DNA from: Corynebacterium tuberculostearicum
GTDB taxonomy: Bacteria; Actinomycetota; Actinomycetes; Mycobacteriales; Mycobacteriaceae
Reading direction: 5' to 3'
Assembly: GCF_030506365.1 (NCBI RefSeq)
Contig: NZ_CP073092.1
Location: 248,001 to 312,000, forward strand
Length of the DNA stretch: 64,000 nucleotides
The first letter of the stretch is position 1. Every line of letters begins with the position of its first letter. Positions 42,926-51,017 of the stretch are shown one piece after another. Below the pieces are notes generated by a model. The model made no database searches and had not been told where the DNA came from. It worked only from the letters and a program-made list of their open reading frames with translations. The translations under genes and the position numbers were made by a program.

Positions 42926-45160
42926 TCAGTGGACGGCGGTGGATGCCGGAGTAGGCGTGGCGTGTTCCTCCTTCGACTCGGCCGGAGCCAGGTGAGCCGG
43001 ATCCAGATCAATGCGGCGCAGCAGCTGGGCGTTCAGGGCCACCACGATGGTCGAGGCAGACATCAAGATCGCGCCCACGGCCGGAGACAGCACGAACCCG
43101 ATCGAGGCGAGCACTCCGGCGGCCAGCGGCACAGCGAGGATGTTGTAGCCAGAGGCCCAGATCAGGTTCTGGATCATCTTGCGGTAGCTGGCCTGGGACA
43201 GCTCAATCATCGACAGCACTGCCCGCGGGTCATCACTGGCTAGGACCACCCCGGCAGATTCCATGGCCACATCCGTGCCGGCACCGATGGCGATACCGAC
43301 GTCCGCGCGGGTCAGAGCGGGGGCGTCATTAACACCGTCACCGACCATGGCCACGCTCAAACCCCGGTCCTGCAGCTGCGTGACCTTGGTGTCTTTGTCC
43401 TGGGGCAGGACCTCGGCGAAGACCTCATCAATGCCTAGGTCCTGACCAACCGCCTGGGCCACCTGCTGCGCGTCGCCGGTGATCATCGCGACCTTCACCC
43501 CGCGGTCCTGCAGGGCTTTCACAGCGGCGCGGGATTCGGGGCGGATCTTGTCCTCGACGGCCACCGCACCGATGATCTGACCGTCGCGGACAATATGGAG
43601 CACACCGGCCCCACGCCCGGTCCAGGCGCTGGTGGTGTCGGTGAGCTCGGCCGGGGTCGTGAGGTTGAACTCGCGCAGCATGTTCGGCCCGCCCACGAGG
43701 ATCTCAGCGCCATCGACAGTGGCTCGGACCCCCCGCCCGGAGGCGGCGTTGAAACCAGTTGCACGGATTTGCCGACGGGCGGCCTCGGGATGGGCGGCCG
43801 CGGCCGCCACGATGGCGCGGGCCACGGGATGCTCGCTGTCGGCCTCCGCGGCGGCGGCCAGGGCCAGCAGCTCTCCCTCGGTGACGCCGACAGCTGCCGC
43901 GACACCGGTGACCGCGTGCGCACCCTCGGTCAGGGTGCCGGTTTTGTCGAAGAGCACCACGTCGATGGTGCGCATCCGCTCGAGCGCCATACGGTCCTTG
44001 ATGAGCACCCCGGATTTCGCGGCCCGCTCGCTGGAGATCGCAATGACCAGCGGAATCGCCAGGCCCAGGGCATGCGGGCAGGCGATGACCAGCACCGTGA
44101 CCGTGCGCACGACGGCATCGTCCGGGCTGCCGATAATGGTCCACACCACCGCGGTGATCAGAGCGGAGATCAGCGCGAACCAGAACAACAACGCCGCCGC
44201 CCGATCCGCCAGGGCCTGGGCCCGGGAGGAGGACTCCTGGGCGTCGGCAACCATGCGTTGGATCCCGGCCAAGGCTGTGTCACCGCCGGTAGCCTCCGCC
44301 CGGATGCGGACGGTGTTGTCGGTGGCCACGGTACCAGCGACCACCTTGTCACCGGTGTCGCGGAAGACGGGACGGGATTCGCCGGTGATCATCGCCTCAT
44401 CGAATTCGGCGGCTCCATCGAGGATGGTTCCGTCGGCCGGCACCCGGGCACCGGCCCTCACCAGCACGACGTCGTCGACGACCAGGTCGGAGATGGCCAC
44501 GGTGCGGGTGGTCCCGTCGATGACTTTCTCGGCCTCATCCGGCAGCAGGGCAGCCAGCGCGTCAAGCGCGGAGGACGCAGCCCCGAGAGCGGACATCTCC
44601 AGCCAGTGGCCCAGCAGCATGATGGTCACCAGCAGGGCCAGCTCCCACCAGAAGTCCAGCTCGAAACCGCCCAGCCCCAGAGTGGTGACCCAGGAGGCGA
44701 CAAACGCCACGGTGATGGCCATGGCGATCAGGAGCATCATCCCGGGTTGGCGGGATTTCAGTTCTTTCCATCCGCCCTTGAGGAAAGGCGTTCCGCCGTA
44801 GACGAAGATGATCGTGCCCAGCACCGGGGGAATCCAGGTGGATCCGGGGAATGCCGGGAGGTGGTAGCCGAGCAGCTGGGCGACCATGGGGCTGAAAATA
44901 ACGACGGGAATGGACAGAATCAGCGACCACCAGAAGCGGTCCCGAAACATTGCGGTGCTGTGTCCGGCGTGTTCGCCGTGACCATGAACGTGGTGGTCTT
45001 CGTCCAGGGCGGAGTGCGGGTGATCGTGGGGCATCGCCTGGCCGTGGGTGTCGGCATGTGCGTGGTGTTCGTGGCCGGCATGATCCGGGTGGTGGGTGTG
45101 GTCTGTTTCCGGAGCGGGGTGATCACCATGGTGATCACCCGAATGGTGGGGAGTGCTCAT
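42926..45160 (-). CDS. copB: CopB-type copper P1B ATPase with His-rich N-terminus
   Basis: Copper (probably Cu2+/Cu+) export across the membrane. 744 residues from the ATG at 45160, which has AAAGGA five bases upstream; an in-frame ATG at 45178 is less well placed. The first 60 residues are a His-rich tail (HHSGDHHGDH ... HEHHAHADTHGQ), followed by 8 membrane helices. CPH in VIACPHALGLAIPL is the CopB-type metal motif, DKTGTLTEG the phosphorylation site (about 395), and SEHPVARAIV and GDGVNDAPALTRADVGIAIG complete it. It follows the CopZ-like gene by 51 bp under the same tandem operators. Confidence 0.93.
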   Translation of the reverse strand: MSTPHHSGDHHGDHPAPETDHTHHPDHAGHEHHAHADTHGQAMPHDHPHSALDEDHHVHGHGEHAGHSTAMFRDRFWWSLILSIPVVIFSPMVAQLLGYHLPAFPGSTWIPPVLGTIIFVYGGTPFLKGGWKELKSRQPGMMLLIAMAITVAFVASWVTTLGLGGFELDFWWELALLVTIMLLGHWLEMSALGAASSALDALAALLPDEAEKVIDGTTRTVAISDLVVDDVVLVRAGARVPADGTILDGAAEFDEAMITGESRPVFRDTGDKVVAGTVATDNTVRIRAEATGGDTALAGIQRMVADAQESSSRAQALADRAAALLFWFALISALITAVVWTIIGSPDDAVVRTVTVLVIACPHALGLAIPLVIAISSERAAKSGVLIKDRMALERMRTIDVVLFDKTGTLTEGAHAVTGVAAAVGVTEGELLALAAAAEADSEHPVARAIVAAAAAHPEAARRQIRATGFNAASGRGVRATVDGAEILVGGPNMLREFNLTTPAELTDTTSAWTGRGAGVLHIVRDGQIIGAVAVEDKIRPESRAAVKALQDRGVKVAMITGDAQQVAQAVGQDLGIDEVFAEVLPQDKDTKVTQLQDRGLSVAMVGDGVNDAPALTRADVGIAIGAGTDVAMESAGVVLASDDPRAVLSMIELSQASYRKMIQNLIWASGYNILAVPLAAGVLASIGFVLSPAVGAILMSASTIVVALNAQLLRRIDLDPAHLAPAESKEEHATPTPASTAVH

Positions 45161-45211
45161 GACGTTCCTTTCGCTCAACCCGGTCGGGGTCGAGATGATG
45201 GGTAAAACTGA

Positions 45212-45538
45212 TCAGGATAAGACGGTGTAGCCGGCCTCCTCGATGGCCCGGCGAACCATCTCCGGAGGTACGACACCGGTGACCGTGACGGTGGAAACAC
45301 CACCAGCAGCGAGATCAATCTGGACGTCGTCGACCTGGGGAAGGGCCTGAAGGGCCTGGGTCACGCTTTTCGCGCAGTGCCCGCAGGTCAGGCCGGTGAC
45401 CTGGTAGCTAGGGGAGGACCCTCCTGCTGACGAGTCGCTGGTGGCAGGGGTGGAGGCGGTGTCGGCACGTGAGGCAGGTCCGCAACAGCTGCAGCCGTGG
45501 GAGGCCATCGGCAAGAGGCGGGGCGGGGAGGTGATCAT
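45212..45538 (-). CDS. Heavy-metal-associated domain protein (CopZ-like) with Cys-rich N-terminus
   Basis: 108 residues from the ATG at 45538 (GGAG seven bases upstream). The C-terminal half is an HMA copper-chaperone domain with the binding loop GLTCGHCAKSV, and strands VDDVQIDLAAG and VSTVTVTG. The N-terminal 40 residues are unusual: SHGCSCCGPASRADTAS, two or three extra cysteines before a Ser/Thr/Ala linker. It most likely hands copper to the following ATPase. Another ATG at 45508 (MASHGCSCC) could be the start. Confidence 0.85.
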   Translation of the reverse strand: MITSPPRLLPMASHGCSCCGPASRADTASTPATSDSSAGGSSPSYQVTGLTCGHCAKSVTQALQALPQVDDVQIDLAAGGVSTVTVTGVVPPEMVRRAIEEAGYTVLS

Positions 45539-45586
45539 GGGAAAGCTCCTTCGGTTCGGTGGGGTGCGGCGATGCCGCTCTCTAGC

Positions 45587-45638
45587 GCATACCCCCAGGG
45601 GGTATATTTTCAGCATACCCCCTGGGGGTATATTTTCA
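45587..45638. promoter_or_regulatory. Tandem copper-operator palindromes before the chaperone/ATPase genes
   Basis: Two directly repeated 26-bp units, each holding ATACCCCC, one centre base (A in the first, T in the second) and GGGGGTAT. The palindromes (45589-45605 and 45615-45631) have centres exactly 26 bp apart, and each is followed by the same ATTTTCA arm. On the minus strand, TTGAAA-like and CTGAAA-like -35 boxes lie before each. This resembles CsoR-type GC-rich copper operators. No csoR gene is in the window, so the binder could be a trans-encoded CsoR or the CopRS-like regulator. Confidence 0.75.
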
Positions 45639-45678
45639 AGGGGTAGAGGGCACGGCCCTCACGCGGGGCAGGGTGTGG

Positions 45679-46806
45679 TCACCGAGCAGCCTCCTCACTT
45701 TCGGGAGGGGACAGCGGGAGGCGGAGGGCAAACACCGCTCCGCGACCAGGTCCGGGGGAGGTGGCGGTGAGAGTGCCGCCGTGGGCCTCGATCAATGCCT
45801 TGGAGATGGTCAGACCGATACCGGCCCCGCCGTTGTCCCGGCTGCGGGCGGCATCCCCCCGGTAGAAGCGTTCGAAGATGTGTCCGAGCTGGTCAGGTGG
45901 GATGCCCTCGCCATCATCGGCGACGTGGATGAGCGCGGTGGACGCCCCCTGTCGGTGGACGCTGATTCGGACCTGCCCGCCGGCCGGGGTGTGCCGTAGC
46001 GCGTTCGACAGGAGATTGCTCATCACCTGGCCGAAGCGTTGCCGGTCCACGAGCACCCGGGCGGTGTCTGCAATGCTCTCGACCTGTAAATCGACGCCTT
46101 TGTCAGCATAAGCTTCCCCCGCGGCAACAGCGGCGGTATGGAGCAGATCCCCGAGCCCTTCCTCCGCCAGGTCCAAATCGATCCGGTGTTCCTGGGCCCG
46201 GGAGACATCGTCGATGTCTTCCATCAACCGGGTCAGGCGGGTGAGTTGGTCAGCCATGATCGTGTGGGTGGCATTATTCCAGTCCACGACCCCGTCCTGG
46301 AGACCATCGAGGTAGACCGTGAGCACCGATAAGGGGGTGCCCATTTCGTGGGCCAGATCAGAGAGCATCTGGCGGCGGACCTGTTCGGTGTGTTCCAGCC
46401 GGTCGGCCATGGTGTTGAAGGCATGCGCCAGGGTGGTGAACTCGGGGCCTGCTTTTCCGGCGGGCACGCGGATACGGGAGTTGCCGGCCGTCAGGCTGGT
46501 AGCGGCGTGGGTGAGATCCTGCAGGGGGGTGCGCAGACGACGCGATAACCACAGGCTGGCCAGCAGGGCGCTGATCAAGGCGGTGGGCAGGGCGACGGCC
46601 AGGGTGATCAGGTTGGCGCCCCGGTAGGCCTGCTCGGCATGGAACAGCTCCAGCGAGGGGTCCTCCCGGCCGGTCATCAACATATGATCATGGAACAGGG
46701 TCGGACCCACCATCGTGGCCACGGCCGCGGCCACCAGCAGGCTAATCACCACGACCAACACCTGGGCGGCCAGGAAGCGGAAGGTCAGGCCGGGTCCGTG
46801 ATTCAT
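45679..46806 (-). CDS. Sensor histidine kinase of the copper two-component system
   Basis: 375 residues: two membrane helices (about residues 9-31 and 60-85) with a short extracytoplasmic loop, a HAMP linker, then LSDLAHEMGTPLSVLTVYLD (H-box), NLLSNALRHTPAGG, VADDGEGIPPD and GGAGIGLTISK. Its start overlaps the response-regulator stop as ATGA. Genomic position beside copper genes suggests copper sensing, as in CopS/CusS. The loop between the helices is too short to recognise a metal site. Confidence 0.88.
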   Translation of the reverse strand: MNHGPGLTFRFLAAQVLVVVISLLVAAAVATMVGPTLFHDHMLMTGREDPSLELFHAEQAYRGANLITLAVALPTALISALLASLWLSRRLRTPLQDLTHAATSLTAGNSRIRVPAGKAGPEFTTLAHAFNTMADRLEHTEQVRRQMLSDLAHEMGTPLSVLTVYLDGLQDGVVDWNNATHTIMADQLTRLTRLMEDIDDVSRAQEHRIDLDLAEEGLGDLLHTAAVAAGEAYADKGVDLQVESIADTARVLVDRQRFGQVMSNLLSNALRHTPAGGQVRISVHRQGASTALIHVADDGEGIPPDQLGHIFERFYRGDAARSRDNGGAGIGLTISKALIEAHGGTLTATSPGPGRGAVFALRLPLSPPESEEAAR

Positions 46807-47525
46807 GGCTGCCCCACCCGGTAGCCCACGCCACGCACGGTGTCGATAAACCCCCGGCCCCGGGTGTCGGTGCCGAGCTTGCGACGCAAGTTGCCGATGT
46901 GGACATCGACGATGCGTTCATCACCGACCCAGGTGGTGTCCCAGACCTCGGTGACCAGGTCGTGGCGGGTCAGCACCTGGCCGGGGCGCAGGGCCAGGGC
47001 AACCAGCAGCTCGAACTCCGTGCGGGTGAGCTCCACGGTCGTCTCCCCCACCCGTACCTCATGGGCGACGGGGTCAAGGATGAGGTCCCCAACGATCAAG
47101 GGGGTGGTCACCTGCGGTGGGGTGATGCTGGTGCGCGGGCGGCGCAACACCGCATGCACCCGGGTCACCAGTTCCCGGATGCTAAAAGGTTTGGTGATGT
47201 AGTCATCCGCCCCCAGGGTCAAACCGCTGATCTTGTCGTCCTCGCTGCCACGCGCAGTGAGCATGAGGATGTAGCAGTCCGAGAAGGTGCGGATGCGTCG
47301 GCACACCTCCAGGCCGTCGAGTTCGGGCAGCCCCAGATCCAGCACCACAACATCGGGGGAAAAGCGACGGGCCTCGTCCATGGCCTGGGTACCGGTGTGC
47401 GCCTGGCGGGTATCGAAGCCGGCCCGGATGAGGTAGGAAGCCACCATCTGAGCCAGGGGTTGTTCATCATCGACGACCAGCACCCGCCCCGGGGGCGTGG
47501 CGGTGGTCGGTGTGCGGTCAGCCAT
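46803..47525 (-). CDS. OmpR-type response regulator of the copper two-component system
   Basis: 240 residues from the ATG at 47525. Receiver domain: RVLVVDDEQPLAQMV, phospho-Asp in DVVVLDLGLPELDG, LTARGSEDDKISG and DDYITKPFS. The winged-helix DNA-binding domain has ELTRTEFELLVALALRPGQVLTRHDLV and VDVHIGNLRRKLG. The open frame extends to 47642, but no better start exists there. It is translationally coupled to the kinase gene. Likely targets are the cueP-like, multicopper-oxidase and chaperone/ATPase promoters. Confidence 0.9.
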   Translation of the reverse strand: MADRTPTTATPPGRVLVVDDEQPLAQMVASYLIRAGFDTRQAHTGTQAMDEARRFSPDVVVLDLGLPELDGLEVCRRIRTFSDCYILMLTARGSEDDKISGLTLGADDYITKPFSIRELVTRVHAVLRRPRTSITPPQVTTPLIVGDLILDPVAHEVRVGETTVELTRTEFELLVALALRPGQVLTRHDLVTEVWDTTWVGDERIVDVHIGNLRRKLGTDTRGRGFIDTVRGVGYRVGQP

Positions 47526-47714
47526 AGACCCCAGTATCGCTCCGGCCAGGGGGGAATACCACCCTCGCTCAGTACCCGGCGGGGAAATCTTCATCAAATC
47601 TTCAAACATCACCCTTCGACCGCCGTCACCCCTGTGTCCCACCCTGGGTCGGCGGCATCGCCTCCCCTGGTCGGTTCAGCAGGCGCCACCAGGGATTTCA
47701 CTGTCTGCACCGCA

Positions 47715-47729
47715 TACCCGGGGCGGGTA
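47715..47729. promoter_or_regulatory. Palindrome upstream of the CueP-like gene
   Basis: TACCCGGGGCGGGTA is a perfect 6-bp dyad with a 3-bp centre, between the response-regulator gene and the CueP-like gene. It shares the TACCC...GGGTA frame with the tandem copper operators and may be a related site. Confidence 0.35.
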
Positions 47730-47801
47730 GAAGTACATCACCCACGGCTGTGGGGTGGTGTCCCGGTGGTGACCCAGCCCACCGAATTCACCCCCTTTTC
47801 G

Positions 47802-47832
47802 CCCTGTTATAAGGCTGTGAACAGGGTTTTTG
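47802..47832 (+). terminator. Terminator-like hairpin before the CueP-like gene
   Basis: CCCTGTT and AACAGGG form a 7-bp stem with an 11-base loop, followed by TTTTTGATTTCT. It stands in the plus direction, 98 bp before the CueP-like start, so it may end an unseen leader transcript. The rest of 47526-47929 has no gene that I can support. Confidence 0.45.
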
Positions 47833-47929
47833 ATTTCTAGTCCGTCAGGCACCCGTGCTAGATAAAGGTATGGCATCGACCTTGAGACGGTGTCTTCTCA
47901 TGGTCTTACCACGATCCAAGGAGATTGAC

Positions 47930-48505
47930 GTGAAACGAGCAGCGATCGCAGCCGCCGCCCTTGCCCTCGCCCTCACGGGGTGTTCGGCTGCCGACCCGGA
48001 ACCCACCGCCGATGGGACGGTGTCGCAGGACACATTCCTGACTGCCCATGGCCTGGCCGACATGGACGCGGTGGAGATCATTGATCACCTCGACCGGCAG
48101 AAGGTCACTGAGCGTCCCACGGATCTGATCGCCTCAGTACGTGCCGATGAACTGCTGCTCTCGAGCGATGACCAGGAAGTTGTGCTCGATCTTCCCGACA
48201 ATCAGACGTATGTCTCGATCGCACCCTATCTCACCTCCACCCACGACTGCTTCTACCACAGCCTCACGACCTGCCAGGGGGAACTCGACAATGAGGATAT
48301 CCAGGTCACGATCACCGATGAGGCGACCGGTGAGGTGCTGGTGGACGAGACGACAACCACCTTCGACAACGGGTTTATTGGCTTCTGGCTTCCCGATGAT
48401 GCCACCGGCCTGATTGAGGTCAGCTACCAGGGGCGTACCGGCACCACGGAGTTTTCCACCGCCGACGACGGTGCCACCTGTGTCACAGACCTGCGCCTGA
48501 CGTGA
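47930..48505 (+). CDS. cueP: CueP-like copper-binding lipoprotein
   Basis: 191 residues from the GTG at 47930 (AAGGAG six bases upstream). The signal with lipobox (LALTGC, Cys about 17) predicts a lipid-anchored extracytoplasmic protein. The mature part matches CueP: DTFLTAHGLADMDAVEIID, VSIAPYLTSTHDCFYHSLTT, CQGELDNED, and GFWLPDDATGLIEV. The cysteines in HDCFYHSLTTCQG and ATCVTD correspond to the conserved copper ligands. In Salmonella CueP binds periplasmic copper. It lies 71 bp before the multicopper oxidase. Confidence 0.82.
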   Translation: MKRAAIAAAALALALTGCSAADPEPTADGTVSQDTFLTAHGLADMDAVEIIDHLDRQKVTERPTDLIASVRADELLLSSDDQEVVLDLPDNQTYVSIAPYLTSTHDCFYHSLTTCQGELDNEDIQVTITDEATGEVLVDETTTTFDNGFIGFWLPDDATGLIEVSYQGRTGTTEFSTADDGATCVTDLRLT

Positions 48506-48576
48506 TGGCTCAGCAGGGTCCTCACCTGCGCCTGTCTCCCGTGTCACTGAAATCCTGCACCAAGGAAGGTTAAATC

Positions 48577-50058
48577 ATGATGAACGCGTTTTCCCGACGA
48601 CAGTTTCTGCTCGGCGGGCTCGTCCTCGCCGGCACCGGGGCCGTGGCCGCCTGCACCAGCGACCCTGGACCCGCTGCCTCGGCACCAGGTTCCTCTCTTC
48701 GCCCCACTCCCACCCCCACTGCGCTCGGTGAGCCGACGGTGCGCCGGACACTGAACGCCCGGCCCCTCTCTCTGGATATCGGCGGCATCGAAGCCAAGAC
48801 GTGGGGATACGTCTCTGACACCGGGGATGCGGCCATTGAGGCCACTGCCGGCGACGTCCTACAGGTCGATATCACCAATGAACTGCCTGAGAGCACCTCC
48901 ATCCACTGGCATGGCATCGCACTCCACAACGCAGCCGACGGTGTGCCCGGCATGACCCAGGACCCCATTGAACCTGGCGAGTCTTTCTCCTATGTTTTTG
49001 AAGTCCCCCATGGTGGCACCTACTTCTACCATTCCCACTCCGGCCTGCAGCTTGATCGCGGCCTCCACGCCCCACTGATCGTCCGTGACCCGCAAGACGC
49101 TGAGGACCAGGACGTCGAGTGGACCATCGTGCTCGACGACTGGGTCGATGGCATTCAGGGCACTCCCGACGATGAGCTCGACAAGCTCACCGGAATGGGT
49201 TCGGGTGACCATAACGGGAAGAAGGGGATGGGAGGTCACGGCCATATGATGCACGGCACCCCGGACCGGGTACTGGGCGGGGATGCCGGCGATGTGATGT
49301 ATCCGCACTACCTCATCAACGGACGTATCCCCCGTGCTCACCGGACCTTCGAGGCTCGCCCGGGCGACAAGGCCCGCCTGCGGTTTATCAACTCCGGCGG
49401 TGACACCATCTTCAAGGTGGCCCTCGGTGGCCACCGCATGACCGTGACCCACACCGACGGCTTCCCTGTCCAACCCAGGGAGACCGAATCGATCTACCTG
49501 TCGATGGGCGAGCGTGTCGACGTCGAGGTCATCCTCGACGACGGTATCTTCCCGCTCACGGCTTTGGCGGTGGGTAAGGACGACCGTGCCTTCGCCGTCA
49601 TCCGCACCGCCGGCGGCCAGGCCCCCCACCCCGATGTCGACTTCCCCGAGTTGTCGTCCACCGGACTGCTTCTGTCCTCCCTGAAGCCAGCAGACCGTGC
49701 ACTCCTGCCCGAGGACACACCAGACCGAGAAGTCAGCATCGACCTGGGCGGGCAGATGATGCCGTATGAATGGAGCATTCTCACCGACGGCCAATCCTCC
49801 TCCGCGACCGTGCAGGAGGGCCAGCGCCTGCGGATGGTCATGCGCAACAGGACCATGATGCCCCATCCCATGCACATCCACGGCCACACGTGGGCGCTGC
49901 CCGGCAGCGGCGGGCTACGCAAGGACACCGTCCTTCTCCGCCACGGTGAAACCATGATTGCCGACCTGATCGCTGACAACCCCGGTGAGTGGGCATTTCA
50001 CTGTCATAACGCCTATCACATGGAAACCGGGATGTTCAGCTCGCTTCGCTACGAGTAA
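48577..50058 (+). CDS. Multicopper oxidase (Tat-exported, lipid-anchored), copper resistance
   Basis: 493 residues. A Tat signal (SRRQFLLGGLVLAG) ends in a lipobox-like VAAC, so the enzyme is exported folded and anchored. Copper ligands: SIHWHGIALHN (type 2/3), FYHSHSGLQLD, HPMHIHGHTWALP and WAFHCHNAYHMETGM. The HCH and downstream Met give the type 1 site. A Met/His-rich insertion (GMGGHGHMMHGTP, about 222-234) suggests cuprous-oxidase activity as in CueO. It most likely oxidises Cu(I) outside the membrane. It is the last intact gene of the copper module. Confidence 0.93.
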   Translation: MMNAFSRRQFLLGGLVLAGTGAVAACTSDPGPAASAPGSSLRPTPTPTALGEPTVRRTLNARPLSLDIGGIEAKTWGYVSDTGDAAIEATAGDVLQVDITNELPESTSIHWHGIALHNAADGVPGMTQDPIEPGESFSYVFEVPHGGTYFYHSHSGLQLDRGLHAPLIVRDPQDAEDQDVEWTIVLDDWVDGIQGTPDDELDKLTGMGSGDHNGKKGMGGHGHMMHGTPDRVLGGDAGDVMYPHYLINGRIPRAHRTFEARPGDKARLRFINSGGDTIFKVALGGHRMTVTHTDGFPVQPRETESIYLSMGERVDVEVILDDGIFPLTALAVGKDDRAFAVIRTAGGQAPHPDVDFPELSSTGLLLSSLKPADRALLPEDTPDREVSIDLGGQMMPYEWSILTDGQSSSATVQEGQRLRMVMRNRTMMPHPMHIHGHTWALPGSGGLRKDTVLLRHGETMIADLIADNPGEWAFHCHNAYHMETGMFSSLRYE

Positions 50059-50106
50059 CCCCCACAGCAGGGTTGAGTGCCGAGGTGGGCGGGGGTGCCC
50101 CCGAGT

Positions 50107-50313
50107 AGTGGACACGGCGTTGGTGTCAGGGTTGAGCAATGTGTGCCAGGAGTTGACGGGATTGAAGTATGCGTCGGCGTGCACGGCAGCAAGTTCAATG
50201 ATGCGGTCGTAGCACTTGTTAAAGCCGGTGGTTTCGGCATCAATGACCGCAAAGACCGGCTTGCCCGGTGTGCGCGGGGCGTAGCGGTTGAGGAGGTTTT
50301 CTAAAAAGCCCAT
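50107..50313 (-). pseudogene. DEDD-type exonuclease, 3'-truncated by the copper module
   Basis: Only the first about 70 codons of a DnaQ-like exonuclease remain: MGFLENLLNRY..., then GKPVFAVIDAETTGFNKCYD, RIIELAAVHAD and SWHTLLNP (exo I motif with D and E in DAETTG). The family sequence stops making sense at TTR, where GC-rich sequence belonging to the multicopper-oxidase end begins. The break lies between 50059 and about 50107, which places the right boundary of the copper insertion. Confidence 0.75.
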
Positions 50314-50386
50314 GGCCCCAAACCTAGAGGCCCATACCGACATGCCCACCTAAACGCTATCGAACACTGCAACCAACGTGGATTTC

Positions 50387-50438
50387 TGTGGATAACCACA
50401 CTAGCCCTGTGCGGGTTGTCCACAAGGTTAGTGTGGTT
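50387..50438. repeat. Inverted repeat with two DnaA-box-like 9-mers
   Basis: AACCACACTA (50394-50403) and TAGTGTGGTT (50429-50438) form a perfect 10-bp inverted repeat. TGTGGATAA (50387-50395, reverse of TTATCCACA) and TTGTCCACA (50416-50424) lie in and next to it, in opposite orientations. It could be the promoter/operator of the truncated exonuclease or a remnant of a replication origin. Confidence 0.45.
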
Positions 50439-50478
50439 GGCCTTTCGTAGCGGGCGTGGGTGTGGTTGCCTTAGTGCT

Positions 50479-50613
50479 ATGAGCACTTCGCAGGACTATC
50501 CGAACTCCACCCCAACCCCCGCTACTACGACCACTGGGGAGGGTCAGCGGCGGGGCCGAGTTTGCGGGATATTTCCCAGCAGGAATTAAATACTGCTACC
50601 CAGTACATGATTG
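50479..50613 (+). pseudogene. Gene fragment of unknown identity
   Basis: A start MSTSQDYPNSTPTPATTTTG gives way within 30 codons to better sense in another frame (SLRDISQQELNTATQYMI). That frame is itself cut at about 50613, where the duplicated LURP-one 3' end begins. I recognise no family. It may be the 5' part of a frameshifted, truncated gene. Confidence 0.35.
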
Positions 50614-50658
50614 ATGAGCATGGATATGCTGCGTACTAAGCAGAAGAACTGCGACTAG
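50614..50658 (+). repeat. Duplicated 3' end of the LURP-one gene
   Basis: The 45 bp ending in TAG match 42039-42083 at 42 positions. Both copies would read MSMDMLRTKQKN. Upstream sequence is unrelated, so only the tail survives. The terminator that follows fits the end of such a gene. Confidence 0.8.
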
Positions 50659-50673
50659 GAAAAATAAAAAGAA

Positions 50674-50707
50674 CCGGAGTGGAAACTTCTGTGGTTTCCA
50701 TCTCCGG
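50674..50707 (+). terminator. Hairpin after the LURP-one remnant
   Basis: CCGGAG...GGAAAC pairs with GTTTCC...CTCCGG (12 bp with a small bulge, 7-base loop). It lies 16 bp after the remnant stop and was probably the original terminator of that gene. Confidence 0.6.
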
Positions 50708-50785
50708 ATCTCGATGGTGTGATGTTCACGATGGCAGCTCAGCATGGCTTTTCAAAGAGCATATCCCGTACTGCGGATATGGATT

Positions 50786-50824
50786 CTTCCCTAGTGCTTC
50801 CAACGACGAGAAGCACTAGGGAAG
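50786..50824. terminator. Strong bidirectional terminator hairpin
   Basis: Perfect 14-bp stem CTTCCCTAGTGCTT / AAGCACTAGGGAAG with an 11-base loop, followed by TTTCCTTTTATT on the plus strand. Confidence 0.7.
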
Positions 50825-50895
50825 TTTCCTTTTATTGAGCGCCGTTTTCCTTCGGCCGGCCAGGGGTTTCGTGGAAAGATTGAAGATGTTTCTTG

Positions 50896-50924
50896 AAAGC
50901 CCCGTGACGGACGAGGGGCTTTTA
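50896..50924 (+). terminator. Rho-independent terminator hairpin
   Basis: AAAGCCCC and GGGGCTTT form an 8-bp stem, with T residues following on the plus strand. It is the third hairpin in about 250 bp. No intact gene lies between them. Confidence 0.65.
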
Positions 50925-51017
50925 TGAAACTTCCTGACCAGATGTATTAGGTCCGCGGCAACACCCCGGTTACACGCAGTTTCGCCTCGGGTTACACAAC
51001 AGAAGTAGATTTTTGAC

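Noticed and set aside
43595..45205. 536-codon open frame on the plus strand
   Set aside because: It lies over the CopB ATPase on the opposite strand and reads as Gly/Arg/Asp-rich low-complexity protein typical of GC-rich antisense.
46899..47840. 313-codon plus-strand frame across the response-regulator gene
   Set aside because: It lacks a domain and a ribosome site, and the minus-strand receiver and winged-helix motifs are clear.
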